Counted from the first letter of the stretch, positions 1-6,063 are shown. The stretch: 10,955 nucleotides of DNA from an uncultured Clostridia bacterium (GCA_904419095.1 CAJFQT010000044.1:1-10955); one strand, 5' to 3'. The notes: generated by a model not told the origin, from the sequence alone. Translations and numbers: made by a program.

Positions 1-2
1 AA

Positions 3-458
3 AATTTCTTGATACTATTAAGAGATAATTATATTTCAGAAATAAATAATTTAAAGCTTAACGAATATAAATCTAGCAAAAAGAAAAATCTTGAAGAACG
101 AAAAAACAATTTAAAGAATTTGGAAGCAGAATATAAAGTTTTAATCTCACAGAGAATAAAAGAAATAGCAAGTTCTTCAAAAGACAAAAAGGAATTTATA
201 GAAAATACATATAGAAGTTTAGAAGAAGAAAAGTATAAAGAAATTGAAAAGACAAAAAAGAAATTACAAGAGTTGCAAAATGAAGATTTAGAAATAAAGC
301 AAGAAAAAATGAAACAAACAATAGACTATTTTAATCAAATTATAGAAGCGGAAGTACCAGATAAAGCAATATTAAATATGCTAATTGATAAAATTTATAT
401 TTATCATGATAAATCTGTAAAATTTGAATTAAAAATAGACATAAGTAGGTTGATATAA
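3..458 (+). CDS. Large serine recombinase, C-terminal end (5' truncated by window edge)
   Basis: The reading frame is open to the left edge, so this is only the last ~151 residues of a longer protein. The visible part is a highly charged, lysine/glutamate-rich helical region (about residues 15-115) that looks like the coiled-coil insert of large serine recombinases. It ends in the family's usual tail, AILNMLIDKIYIYHDKSVKF, followed by a beta-rich stretch; similar tails (LVDKI.VY.....EI.F) close many site-specific recombinases of clostridial integrative elements and phages. The catalytic N-terminal resolvase domain lies outside the window. Known role of the family: insertion and excision of an element by recombination between attachment sites, usually right next to the recombinase gene. 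The TTG at 9 is not a real start. The gene ends 90 bp before a damaged peptidase gene, consistent with an element boundary between them. Family assignment rests on the tail only. Confidence 0.72.
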   Translation, partial: NFLILLRDNYISEINNLKLNEYKSSKKKNLEERKNNLKNLEAEYKVLISQRIKEIASSSKDKKEFIENTYRSLEEEKYKEIEKTKKKLQELQNEDLEIKQEKMKQTIDYFNQIIEAEVPDKAILNMLIDKIYIYHDKSVKFELKIDISRLI

Positions 459-548
459 TAAAACAAAAAGTACAAGTGTAAAAAAGAATTGTATTTTGCC
501 TAGCTAAAATCAATTATCTTTTGTACAGTAGGTGGTTCAACTGAGTAG

Positions 549-980
549 GCACAATCACAACATTATGCAGGTACGGCATTTGATGTGGGGCAAACTTTGA
601 CAGCAACAAGGAGAAGACAATTATGGGAGAGTGCAAATAATTCTGGTGTGTGGTATTATGTGGAACCAATATCGCTAACGCCGACATGGGTACATTTTGA
701 TAAAAGGTTTGGAACTCCAGCTTGTTCAACAGGAGGTTTTCCGCTATTAAGAAGAGGAAGTTTAAGTAATTATGTTTTAATTGCACAGGATGATTTAAAT
801 ACACTTGGATATAGAACAGGTGGATTAGATGGCATATTTGGTTCTGCAACACAAACGGCTGTGAGAAATTATCAATCAAGAGTTGGGTTATCAGTTGACG
901 GGATTATTGGATGTAATACGTGGAGATCGTTACAAGAAAATGTTGTAGGAACTGGAAGGACTTCTACTACTATTGATTAA
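549..980 (+). pseudogene. M15-type peptidase plus peptidoglycan-binding domain, 5' end missing
   Basis: The frame reads from an in-frame TAG (546-548) to TAA at 978-980, 143 residues. It starts with QSQHYAGTAFDV, which carries the His and Asp zinc ligands of M15/VanY-type D-Ala-D-Ala peptidases, and continues to TPTWVHFDKR, which carries the third zinc ligand. A peptidoglycan-binding repeat follows (LNTLGYRTGGLDGIFGSATQ through GLSVDGIIGCNTWRSLQ). The N-terminal part of the protein is absent. There is no ATG, GTG or TTG between the stop and the HxxxxxxD motif; the first usable start (GTG 585) would remove two zinc ligands and has no ribosome binding site. It is therefore most likely a 3' remnant. 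Its position just after the recombinase end suggests the integrated element split it. Intact relatives are cell-wall or cortex hydrolases. An alternative is simple decay unrelated to the element. Confidence 0.7.
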
Positions 981-981
981 A

Positions 982-1012
982 AGAAAAGACATCATATAAT
1001 GACGTCTTTTCT
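982..1012. terminator. Bidirectional terminator-like hairpin between convergent genes
   Basis: Arms AGAAAAGACATC (982-993) and GACGTCTTTTCT (1001-1012) pair around a 7-nt loop. The single mismatch is A-C in the plus-strand RNA and becomes a G-U pair in the minus-strand RNA. The A-run and T-run lie inside the arms, so either strand gives a stem ending in U's. It overlaps the stop codon of the minus-strand regulator and follows the stop of the peptidase remnant by 1 nt. Confidence 0.6.
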
Positions 1013-1435
1013 ATTGTAGTATTTTTTAGCTGCACCACTAGTAGGAGTAGCTGCCTTTTTCATGATCTCTTCTTCTGAGAATTTATTTTGTAGCTTTATT
1101 AAATCCTTGGTTATAGAGCTTAAAATAGTTTTGTGATAATCATTAAGTTGTAAATAATCTTTTAAGAATTCATCACTAATATATTTTGTAGAATAAGGAG
1201 TATCGCTATTGATAACGTTTTGAAATAAAAAATTAGAATCGATATCCAAAGCTTTACAAAGATTAACAATTGTAGTGGCACTTCCAAAAGCAATTCCACG
1301 CTCTAGTTGGCTTATGTATCTAGCTGAAAGTTGTAGCTTTTCAGCTAATCTTTCTTGAGTATATTTTGTTTTAGATCTAGCTAATCTTATGTTCTTACCA
1401 ATACTTTTTCTTAATTCACTTTCCGTCTTATTCAT
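992..1435 (-). CDS. Xre/Cro-CI family helix-turn-helix transcriptional regulator
   Basis: The product is 147 residues. Residues ~12-72 form an HTH_3 domain: IGKNIRLARSKTKYTQERLA, then LSARYISQLERG (recognition helix) and the typical closing helix TTIVNLCKALDIDSNFLF. The remaining ~75 residues are a helical, lysine-rich tail without a recognised domain and may serve dimerisation or ligand response. The start is ATG at 1435, because AAGGAGGT lies a few bases upstream on the minus strand; the open frame extends 28 codons further, but that stretch has no ribosome binding site and reads as a spurious hydrophobic segment. It is transcribed away from mraZ and converges on the peptidase remnant. Target genes cannot be told from the sequence. 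It may be a stand-alone chromosomal regulator or baggage of the integrated element. Confidence 0.85.
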   Translation of the reverse strand: MNKTESELRKSIGKNIRLARSKTKYTQERLAEKLQLSARYISQLERGIAFGSATTIVNLCKALDIDSNFLFQNVINSDTPYSTKYISDEFLKDYLQLNDYHKTILSSITKDLIKLQNKFSEEEIMKKAATPTSGAAKKYYNRKDVII

Positions 1436-1500
1436 AAATAACCTCCTTTTTAGATTATATAAAGAGTATAGCAACAGAAAACTTAAAATTAAATGAACTG

Positions 1501-1509
1501 ATAATAGCA
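1501..1509 (-). promoter_or_regulatory. Possible extended -10 promoter of the Xre regulator gene
   Basis: On the minus strand this reads TGCTATTAT, an extended -10 (TGnTATNAT). It would start transcription near 1494, giving a leader of about 60 nt ahead of the ribosome binding site. No good -35 is seen 17 bp upstream. A closer TATAAT (1459-1454, minus) is too near the ribosome binding site to be useful. Confidence 0.35.
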
Positions 1510-1663
1510 TAAAAAACACAAACTAAAACAAAACATTACAAAAAGATAAAATAAGTTAAAAAATTTTATGTTTTCTATATCAAATTTTGGATTGATTTTT
1601 TAAAATTTATATAGAGCAATAACATTATTTTATTAAAAATTTAAAAAAATTTAAAAAAAACTA

Positions 1664-1692
1664 TTGCAAAATATAAAAACTTATATTAAAAT
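1664..1692 (+). promoter_or_regulatory. Sigma-A-type promoter of mraZ
   Basis: TTGCAA (1664-1669) and TAAAAT (1687-1692) are separated by 17 bp. The predicted start, near 1699, falls on the first repeat of the downstream operator, so a protein bound there would block initiation. The flanking 1520-1660 is very A/T-rich with no further gene or clear signal. Confidence 0.6.
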
Positions 1693-1698
1693 CTAGGT

Positions 1699-1734
1699 AA
1701 GTGGAGAAAAGTGGTACAAAGTGGTAGAAAGTGA
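1699..1734 (+). promoter_or_regulatory. Probable MraZ operator: four AAGTGG boxes at 10-bp spacing
   Basis: AAGTGG occurs at 1699, 1709 and 1719, and AAGTGA at 1729, all exactly 10 bp apart, so all lie on one face of the helix. MraZ proteins from other bacteria are known to bind short G-rich direct repeats with about 10-bp periodicity in front of their own gene (TGGGN boxes in E. coli, AAAGTG-type boxes in Mycoplasma). Position, orientation and period fit autoregulation. Binding is inferred. Confidence 0.75.
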
Positions 1735-1751
1735 AAAGAGGTGAAGCTCAG

Positions 1752-2177
1752 GTGTTAATGGGAGAATATGAGCATTCTCTAGACGCAAAAGGAAGATTAA
1801 TAATGCCAGCAAAGTTGAGACAGGACATAGGAGAAAAATTCATCTTAACAAAAGGATTAGATGGATGTTTATTTGCGTTTTCAACACAAGAGTGGATAAA
1901 CTTTGAAGAAAAATTAAAATCACTTCCACTATCAGATAAAAATGCAAGAAGTTTTGTAAGATTTTTTCTAGCAGGAGCTACTGAATGTGAGATAGACAAG
2001 CAGGGAAGATTTTTAATTCCTAATAATTTAAGAGTTGTTGCAGGATTAGAAAAAGAAGCTGTAATTATAGGAGTAGGTACAAGACTTGAAATATGGAATA
2101 AAGACACATGGTTAAAATGTGATGAAGATATATCAGCAGAAGAGATAGCAGAAAATATGGCTAATCTTGGTATATAA
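1752..2177 (+). CDS. mraZ: MraZ, dcw-cluster transcriptional regulator
   Basis: The product is 141 residues, the usual MraZ length. It has two SpoVT/AbrB-like half domains, each with the family DxxxR signature: DAKGR at 11-15 and DKQGR at 82-86. The opening MLMGEYEHSLDAKGR is characteristic. The start is GTG at 1752: AGAGGTGA (1737-1744) sits 7 nt upstream and the resulting N-terminus matches relatives. The frame is open to GTG 1731, but that lies inside the last operator box. Known role: ring-forming DNA-binding protein that controls the division/cell-wall cluster and its own promoter, acting on the nucleoid. It is the first gene of the mraZ-rsmH-ftsL unit and carries a four-box operator at its transcription start. 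The only unusual point is the long spacer before rsmH. Confidence 0.95.
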   Translation: MLMGEYEHSLDAKGRLIMPAKLRQDIGEKFILTKGLDGCLFAFSTQEWINFEEKLKSLPLSDKNARSFVRFFLAGATECEIDKQGRFLIPNNLRVVAGLEKEAVIIGVGTRLEIWNKDTWLKCDEDISAEEIAENMANLGI

Positions 2178-2197
2178 CTTGAAAAAGTTTATATAAC

Positions 2198-2272
2198 TTA
2201 CAAAAGATAAGATTACAAAAGATAAATTTACAAAAGATAAAAATACTAAAGATGAGAAAACAAAAGAAAAAA
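2198..2272 (+). repeat. 15-bp tandem repeat array (about 5 copies, decaying)
   Basis: TTACAAAAGATAA recurs exactly at 2198, 2213 and 2228, a 15-bp period, followed by two degenerate copies (beginning ATACTAAAGATGAGA and AAACAAAAGAAAAAA). Because 15 is a multiple of 3, one frame reads as repeated TKDKx pentapeptides. That frame is preceded by TAA at 2194 and ends at TGA 2281, with no start codon. Loose single copies (ACAAAAGATAA near 2309, ACAAAAG near 2375 and 2390) occur further downstream. Confidence 0.75.
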
Positions 2273-2431
2273 ATAGTGATTGATACTAAAGAAAAATATA
2301 TTGTAAAAACAAAAGATAAATGAAATAAAAGTTAATGTACAAATGTTAAATTAATGTAATTAACAAATGATTTAACAAAAGAAAACATTACAAAAGCAAA
2401 TAAAACCAAAAGAAAAATACAAAATAAATTA

Positions 2432-2460
2432 TCAGCTGGTAGAAAAATTTTACCAGCTGA
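2432..2460 (+). promoter_or_regulatory. Strong hairpin upstream of rsmH
   Basis: TCAGCTGGTA (2432-2441) and TACCAGCTGA (2451-2460) are perfect complements around a 9-nt loop that can itself add a G-U and two A-U pairs. No T-run follows on the plus strand, so it is a weak candidate for an intrinsic terminator. It ends 12 nt before the rsmH ribosome binding site and could instead be an RNA stability or processing site that separates mraZ and rsmH expression. Confidence 0.55.
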
Positions 2461-2484
2461 AATGTTAAATTAAGAGGTGAAATT

Positions 2485-3418
2485 TTGGAATTTAAGCATA
2501 AGCCTGTAATGTTAAATGAGTGTATAGAAGGTTTAAATATAAAAAAAGAAGGAATATATGTAGACGGAACACTTCGGAGGAGCAGGACATAGTAAAGAAA
2601 TTTTAAAAAGATTAGATGCAGATGGCTTACTTATTGGTATAGATAGAGATGAAGAAGCATTAAAAGCAGCTAAGGAAAATTTAAGCGAATATAAAAATGT
2701 AAAATATATACACGGAAATCATGATGATATAAAAGATTTGTTACAAGAGATAGGTATAGAAAAAGTAGATGGAATATTGTTAGATTTGGGAGTTTCATCA
2801 TACCAGTTAGATGAAAAAAATAGAGGATTTAGTTATATTGGTGAAAACGAGTTAGATATGAGAATGGATAAAACTCAAAAATTAACCGCTAAACAAGTTA
2901 TAAACGAGTATCCTGAGGAAAAGCTGGCAAATATTATTTATGAATATGGAGAAGAAAGATTCTCAAGACAAATTGCTAAAAATATATGTATTGAAAGAAA
3001 GAAACATCTCATTAAAACTACTAAGCAATTAGTAGAAATAATTGAACAATCTATACCAAAATCAAAGCAAAAAGATGGTCATCCAGCAAAAAGAACTTTT
3101 CAAGCAATTCGAATAGAAGTTAATAATGAGTTAGAACCATTGCACAATACAGTAATTGACTCTATTAATTCTTTAAAGACTGGTGGGAGATTGTGTATAA
3201 TAACATTCCATTCTTTAGAAGATAGAGCTGTAAAAAATGCAATGATAGAAGCAAAGGGAAAATGTATTTGTCCACCTGATTTACCATACTGTGTGTGTGG
3301 CGCAAAATCATTAGGAAAGATTATTACAAAGAAACCAATTTTACCATCAGAGGAAGAAAAAGAAGAAAATTCAAGAAGTAAAAGTGCGAAACTTAGAATT
3401 TTTGAAAGAGAAAACTAA
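2485..3418 (+). CDS. rsmH: RsmH (MraW), 16S rRNA cytidine-1402 N4-methyltransferase, interrupted by a 1-nt frameshift
   Basis: If one base near 2575 is skipped, the product is 310 residues, the usual RsmH length. TTG 2485 is the start: AAGAGGTGA (2472-2480) precedes it and MEFKHKPVMLNECIEGLN matches relatives. The SAM-binding motif DGTLGGAGHS (27-36) spans the frameshift; the zero frame reads CTT CGG AGG and stops at TAG 2590-2592, while dropping C2575 gives CTT GGA GGA and runs to TAA at 3418. Later family motifs are intact: LIGIDRDEEAL, GILLDLGVSSYQLD, AKRTFQAIRIEVNNEL, GRLCIITFHSLEDRAVK and the Cys cluster CICPPDLPYCVCG. Known role: S-adenosylmethionine-dependent methylation of C1402 in the decoding centre of 16S rRNA. 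It lies 38 bp before ftsL. The frameshift may be a sequencing or assembly error, a real mutation, or less likely a +1 recoding site. Confidence 0.93.
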
Positions 3419-3456
3419 GGATTTTATAAGAACATAAGAAAAGGAGGTGATAACTT

Positions 3457-3981
3457 ATGGCACGAGCACAATATCAATATGAGACAAGCCCAAGAAAATT
3501 AGAACCAACAGAGGTAAAAAGAGGCAAAAGAGTTAAAGTGCAGAAAAAAAGAAAAATTAAGCTAGTTGAAGATTTACCTAGACAAGATGTAAAAATTTCA
3601 AAAGAGCAAAAAATTAGACAAGCGAAATTAATAGGAATTTCTCTTTTGGTATTGGGAGTTTTATTAGCTATAAGTTATCGTAATTCTCAGATAAATATTA
3701 AATTTAGTGAGATACAAAAGCAAAAGACAGAACTTTCAACTTTACAAAAAGAAAATGAACAAACAGAGGTCAATATTGAAAATAGTTTGAATTTGAGTAA
3801 TATAGAAGAACAGGCAAAAAATAAATTGGCTATGGGTAAATTGACAAATAAGCAAACTGTATATGTCACTTTACCAAAAAAGGATTATATAGAATCTGCA
3901 TCTGAGAAAATTGATATTGATGGTGATGATGATAAGAATTGGTTTGAAAAATTAATTGATAAGATTTTGAATAGAGAGTAA
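3457..3981 (+). CDS. ftsL: FtsL-like septum protein (FtsL/DivIC family)
   Basis: The product is 174 residues with the classic bitopic layout: a basic cytoplasmic tail (1-57, many Lys/Arg), one membrane helix at ~58-74 (LIGISLLVLGVLLAISY), then a coiled coil at ~78-122 rich in Gln/Glu/Lys. A conserved C-terminal box follows, NIEEQAKNKLAMGKLTNKQT then VYVTLPKKDYIE, as in FtsL/DivIC relatives, and finally an acidic end with DIDGDDD. The ribosome binding site is a near-perfect complement of the 16S tail, AAGGAGGTGAT at 3441-3451, 5 nt from ATG. Known role: with DivIC and DivIB it forms a membrane complex that activates septal peptidoglycan synthesis by FtsW and a class B PBP. Position directly after rsmH supports FtsL over DivIC. 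A terminator follows, so the partner PBP gene is not co-transcribed. Confidence 0.85.
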   Translation: MARAQYQYETSPRKLEPTEVKRGKRVKVQKKRKIKLVEDLPRQDVKISKEQKIRQAKLIGISLLVLGVLLAISYRNSQINIKFSEIQKQKTELSTLQKENEQTEVNIENSLNLSNIEEQAKNKLAMGKLTNKQTVYVTLPKKDYIESASEKIDIDGDDDKNWFEKLIDKILNRE

Positions 3982-3985
3982 TAAG

Positions 3986-4025
3986 AAGTAAATTGTGATA
4001 TTTTGAGAAACAGTTTACTTTTTTT
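3986..4025 (+). terminator. Rho-independent terminator after ftsL
   Basis: Arms AAGTAAATTGT (3986-3996) and ACAGTTTACTT (4010-4020) pair over 11 bp with one G-U, loop of 13 nt, followed directly by a T-run from 4019. This closes the mraZ-rsmH-ftsL transcript. Confidence 0.8.
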
Positions 4026-4063
4026 ATATTTTATGATAAACTTTTACGTAAATAACTTACTGG

Positions 4064-4091
4064 TTGTAAGATGATATAGAGTAACTATAAA
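4064..4091 (+). promoter_or_regulatory. Possible sigma-A promoter for the membrane-protein gene
   Basis: TTGTAA (4064-4069) and TATAAA (4086-4091) with a 16-bp spacer, ending about 30 bp before ATG 4123. It is the only reasonable candidate between the ftsL terminator and this gene. Confidence 0.45.
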
Positions 4092-4122
4092 CAAATTTGT
4101 TAAAAGTTAGGAGGAATTTAAA

Positions 4123-4965
4123 ATGTTGATGTTTCGGATTTATTGTTTAATTTTTTTAGGAATCATAATTACATGCATAGTTGGTTTGATTTTGAATTAT
4201 AAAATTGAAAAAATTTTGATGTTGGATTTTATTAGACTGGATAAATATATTAAAACTAGAAAAGGTCTTAATTTGATATTGAAATATGATTTATGTATCT
4301 TACCAACTAAGATATTAATTGTTATTTTGTTCATTTATAGTGTTTTGATTTTAAGTTTTATTTTTACTGGAGTATTGAATGTTGAAATTCTTGCGAATAC
4401 ATATAATAGGATAGTGTTAATTATAATATGCTTTTCTTATATATTGACTATTTTAATTTACGGAATATCGATAGTTTTAGATGAAAAAATAATTGAAATC
4501 AAAAATCTAAAAGATTTATTATTATCGGGAGTTGAAAAACTATTTTCGGTAATAGCTTACTTATCAATGTTTATATTTTTGGTTACACTAATATTTGGAG
4601 GAATAGTTTTTGGATTGAAAGAAGAATATACTAAGGAGATTACAACTGAAATAGTGGCATTAAGTGATAATGTTTCCACTAATGTTCACGGAGGTCTATT
4701 TTATGTAGGAACAACACCAACGTTAGATTATGTATATATTCCAAAAAGTGAGAATAACGAGATAAATTTAAAAACATTAAGTTCTGCAGAAGGAGAGGTA
4801 ACCATACATCCAAACAGTAAAGGTGTACCCAAGATTATAGAAAAACAAAAGGTTATGATACACAATCAATTTCTGTTTGGTCAAACGGAAAATATTTTAC
4901 AAAAATCTATTGATATTTATATTCCAAATGATGTGGTATATTCATTTGATATAGATTTAGAATAA
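4123..4965 (+). CDS. Membrane protein with four helices and an exported C-terminal domain, function unknown
   Basis: I do not recognise this 280-residue protein. It has hydrophobic segments at ~5-25, 60-84, 95-118 and 141-165, followed by a soluble ~115-residue C-terminal region that is beta-prone. Loops 26-59 and 119-140 are rich in Lys/Arg, so by the positive-inside rule they are cytoplasmic and the C-terminal region faces outside. That region contains GGLFYVGTTPTLDYVYIPKS and no cysteine or obvious catalytic motif. The start ATG 4123 has AGGAGG 8 nt upstream. It stands alone, with a promoter after the ftsL terminator and its own terminator after the stop. Codon choice (many TTG leucines) differs from the A-rich, TTA-using dcw genes around it, which suggests it belongs to an accessory insertion. 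A role in envelope sensing or transport is possible but unsupported. Confidence 0.8.
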   Translation: MLMFRIYCLIFLGIIITCIVGLILNYKIEKILMLDFIRLDKYIKTRKGLNLILKYDLCILPTKILIVILFIYSVLILSFIFTGVLNVEILANTYNRIVLIIICFSYILTILIYGISIVLDEKIIEIKNLKDLLLSGVEKLFSVIAYLSMFIFLVTLIFGGIVFGLKEEYTKEITTEIVALSDNVSTNVHGGLFYVGTTPTLDYVYIPKSENNEINLKTLSSAEGEVTIHPNSKGVPKIIEKQKVMIHNQFLFGQTENILQKSIDIYIPNDVVYSFDIDLE

Positions 4966-4975
4966 AACATCAACG

Positions 4976-4999
4976 AGGAGAAGGAAAACTTCTCCTTTT
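4976..4999 (+). terminator. Rho-independent terminator after the membrane-protein gene
   Basis: AGGAGAAG (4976-4983) and CTTCTCCT (4989-4996) form an 8-bp perfect stem with a GAAAA loop and a TTTT end, 10 nt after the stop codon. Confidence 0.88.
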
Positions 5000-5036
5000 A
5001 AAATTTTTAAAAAGTATATTATATTTATTTTTTTTA

Positions 5037-5045
5037 TGTTAGAAT
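5037..5045 (+). promoter_or_regulatory. Possible extended -10 promoter for the nuclease gene
   Basis: TGTTAGAAT fits the extended -10 pattern TGnTANAAT and lies 22 bp before the start codon, with the ribosome binding site in between. The region 17 bp upstream has no clear -35. Confidence 0.35.
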
Positions 5046-5066
5046 AAATTCTGAGAGGTGTTATAA

Positions 5067-5822
5067 ATGGCAAGAAGTAGAAAAAAAAGTAGTATGAAAA
5101 AATTAATAGGAATGTTTGTGGCAATAATTTGTGTGCTAGTTAGTTTTTTTTATAGTGATGATATATTAAATGGTGTGAATAGTGAAAATGTAGTTGATAC
5201 TCAAGCAAGTACTACTATTGAACAGAATAATACCAATATTGGCATTGCTGAAATTCCTGAATATACTGATAAAATTTATATAGAAATAAATAATAATGTA
5301 CCTTATTTTGAAGAAAGTGATTATACAACTGAAAGTTTTGAAAGATATAGTGATTTAGATGCTTTAGGAAGGTGTGGAGTGGCTTTTGCTAATGTTAGTA
5401 AAGAGATAATGCCACCTGATGGGGATGAGCGTGGAAGTATTAGTAGTGTTAAGCCAACTGGTTGGGAACAAGCTAAATATAATGGAGAGTATTTGTATAA
5501 TAGGTGTCATTTGATTGGATATCAGTTGTCTGATGAGGATGCAAATGAATTAAATTTAATTACGGGAACTAGATTTTTTAATGTAGAAGGAATGTTGCCT
5601 TTTGAGAATAAGGTTGCTGACTATATTAAAGAAAATAGTAATAACCATGTTTTATATAGAGTTACTCCGGTTTTTGATGGTGATAATCTTTTGGCAACTG
5701 GTGTTGAGATGGAAGCTTATTCTGTGGAAGACCAAGGTCAGGGTGTTTGCTTTAATGTGTTTGTGTATAATGTGCAACCTGGTATTACGATTGATTATGC
5801 AACTGGAGAAAGTTCTAAATAG
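5067..5822 (+). CDS. Membrane-anchored DNA/RNA non-specific endonuclease (EndA-like)
   Basis: The product is 251 residues. A basic N-terminus (ARSRKKSSMKK) and one hydrophobic helix at ~13-29 form a signal anchor, so the rest should be outside the cell. A Ser/Thr/Asn-rich linker (35-60) leads to the nuclease domain (~70-245). The beta-beta-alpha-metal core is visible as YNRCHLIGYQL (144-154, catalytic His148), the local equivalent of DRGH in streptococcal EndA, followed by NLITGTRFFNVEGMLPFEN (163-181), whose Asn172 or Asn181 should bind the metal. Start ATG 5067 has AGAGGTG upstream. Known role of the family: cleavage of single- and double-stranded DNA and RNA with a divalent metal, used for DNA uptake, nutrient scavenging or degrading extracellular DNA. 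No competence or secretion genes are nearby. Use as a toxin is possible, but no immunity gene can be named. Confidence 0.88.
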   Translation: MARSRKKSSMKKLIGMFVAIICVLVSFFYSDDILNGVNSENVVDTQASTTIEQNNTNIGIAEIPEYTDKIYIEINNNVPYFEESDYTTESFERYSDLDALGRCGVAFANVSKEIMPPDGDERGSISSVKPTGWEQAKYNGEYLYNRCHLIGYQLSDEDANELNLITGTRFFNVEGMLPFENKVADYIKENSNNHVLYRVTPVFDGDNLLATGVEMEAYSVEDQGQGVCFNVFVYNVQPGITIDYATGESSK

Positions 5823-5850
5823 TTGATTGGGTTTGTGGTATGTTGGGGCC

Positions 5851-6063
5851 GTCAGAAAAGTGATATTATTTGGATTTAAAAATATTTTCCTACTCATTGC
5901 ATTCAGAAAGAATTTGTAAGGCTCTCTAATGAGCCTCTTTCACTCAGGCCCCTTCATTCTTCAGGTCCGTGAACATTCCTCATTCGATAGCCTAACAAAT
6001 TCTATTCTTCATTCCAATCGAACGGAAAATATTTTTAAATCCAAATAATATCACTTTTCTGAC
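5851..6063. repeat. 213-bp element with perfect 40-bp terminal inverted repeats (MITE-like or structured RNA)
   Basis: Positions 5851-5890 and 6024-6063 are exact reverse complements over 40 bp; the ends read GTCAGAAAAG and CTTTTCTGAC. Inside the 133-bp interior, 5909-5923 and 5989-6003 pair over 15 bp with one mismatch, and smaller stems follow (AATGAG 5928-5933 with CTCATT 5979-5984; TTCAC 5939-5943 with GTGAA 5969-5973). The whole can therefore fold as one long nested hairpin. C[TC]TCATTC recurs three times (5952, 5978, 6007). The interior is visibly richer in G/C than the surroundings and has no open frame of note. No target-site duplication borders the arms. It lies between the nuclease and the next promoter and would also act as a two-way terminator. 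Confidence 0.85.

Larger units (their letters stand above)
2178..2484 (+). other. 307-bp A-rich spacer inside the mraZ-rsmH unit
   Basis: mraZ and rsmH are normally nearly contiguous; here 307 bp separate them. The spacer is strongly A-rich on the plus strand and holds the 15-bp tandem repeats (2198-2272), two copies of AAATGTTAAATTAA (2341-2354 and 2460-2473) and the hairpin at 2432-2460. No start codon with a ribosome binding site and usable frame is seen. Short stretches read as Lys/Thr/Asp-rich peptide in frames that are soon closed by stops. No convincing promoter for rsmH is visible, so read-through from mraZ is likely. Confidence 0.7.

Noticed and set aside
585..980. Intact small peptidoglycan-binding protein starting at GTG 585
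   Set aside because: No ribosome binding site precedes it, and the recognisable peptidase sequence continues upstream to 549 with two zinc ligands, so this is a truncated gene and not a complete one.
1436..1519. 28-codon N-terminal extension of the Xre regulator
   Set aside because: The ribosome binding site AAGGAGGT directly precedes ATG 1435, and the extension would place a hydrophobic segment before a normal HTH domain.
2198..2400. CRISPR array in the repeat-containing spacer
   Set aside because: The repeats are 15 bp in tandem without unique spacers, low in complexity, and no cas gene is present.
5602..5897. Alternative frames overlapping the nuclease on both strands
   Set aside because: They are shadows of the nuclease frame without ribosome binding sites or recognisable protein content.
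5843..6063. Tn3-type terminal repeat, because GGGGCCGTCAG lies at the left end of the inverted repeat
   Set aside because: The GGGG is outside the 40-bp repeat and has no counterpart at the right end, and no 5-bp target duplication is seen.
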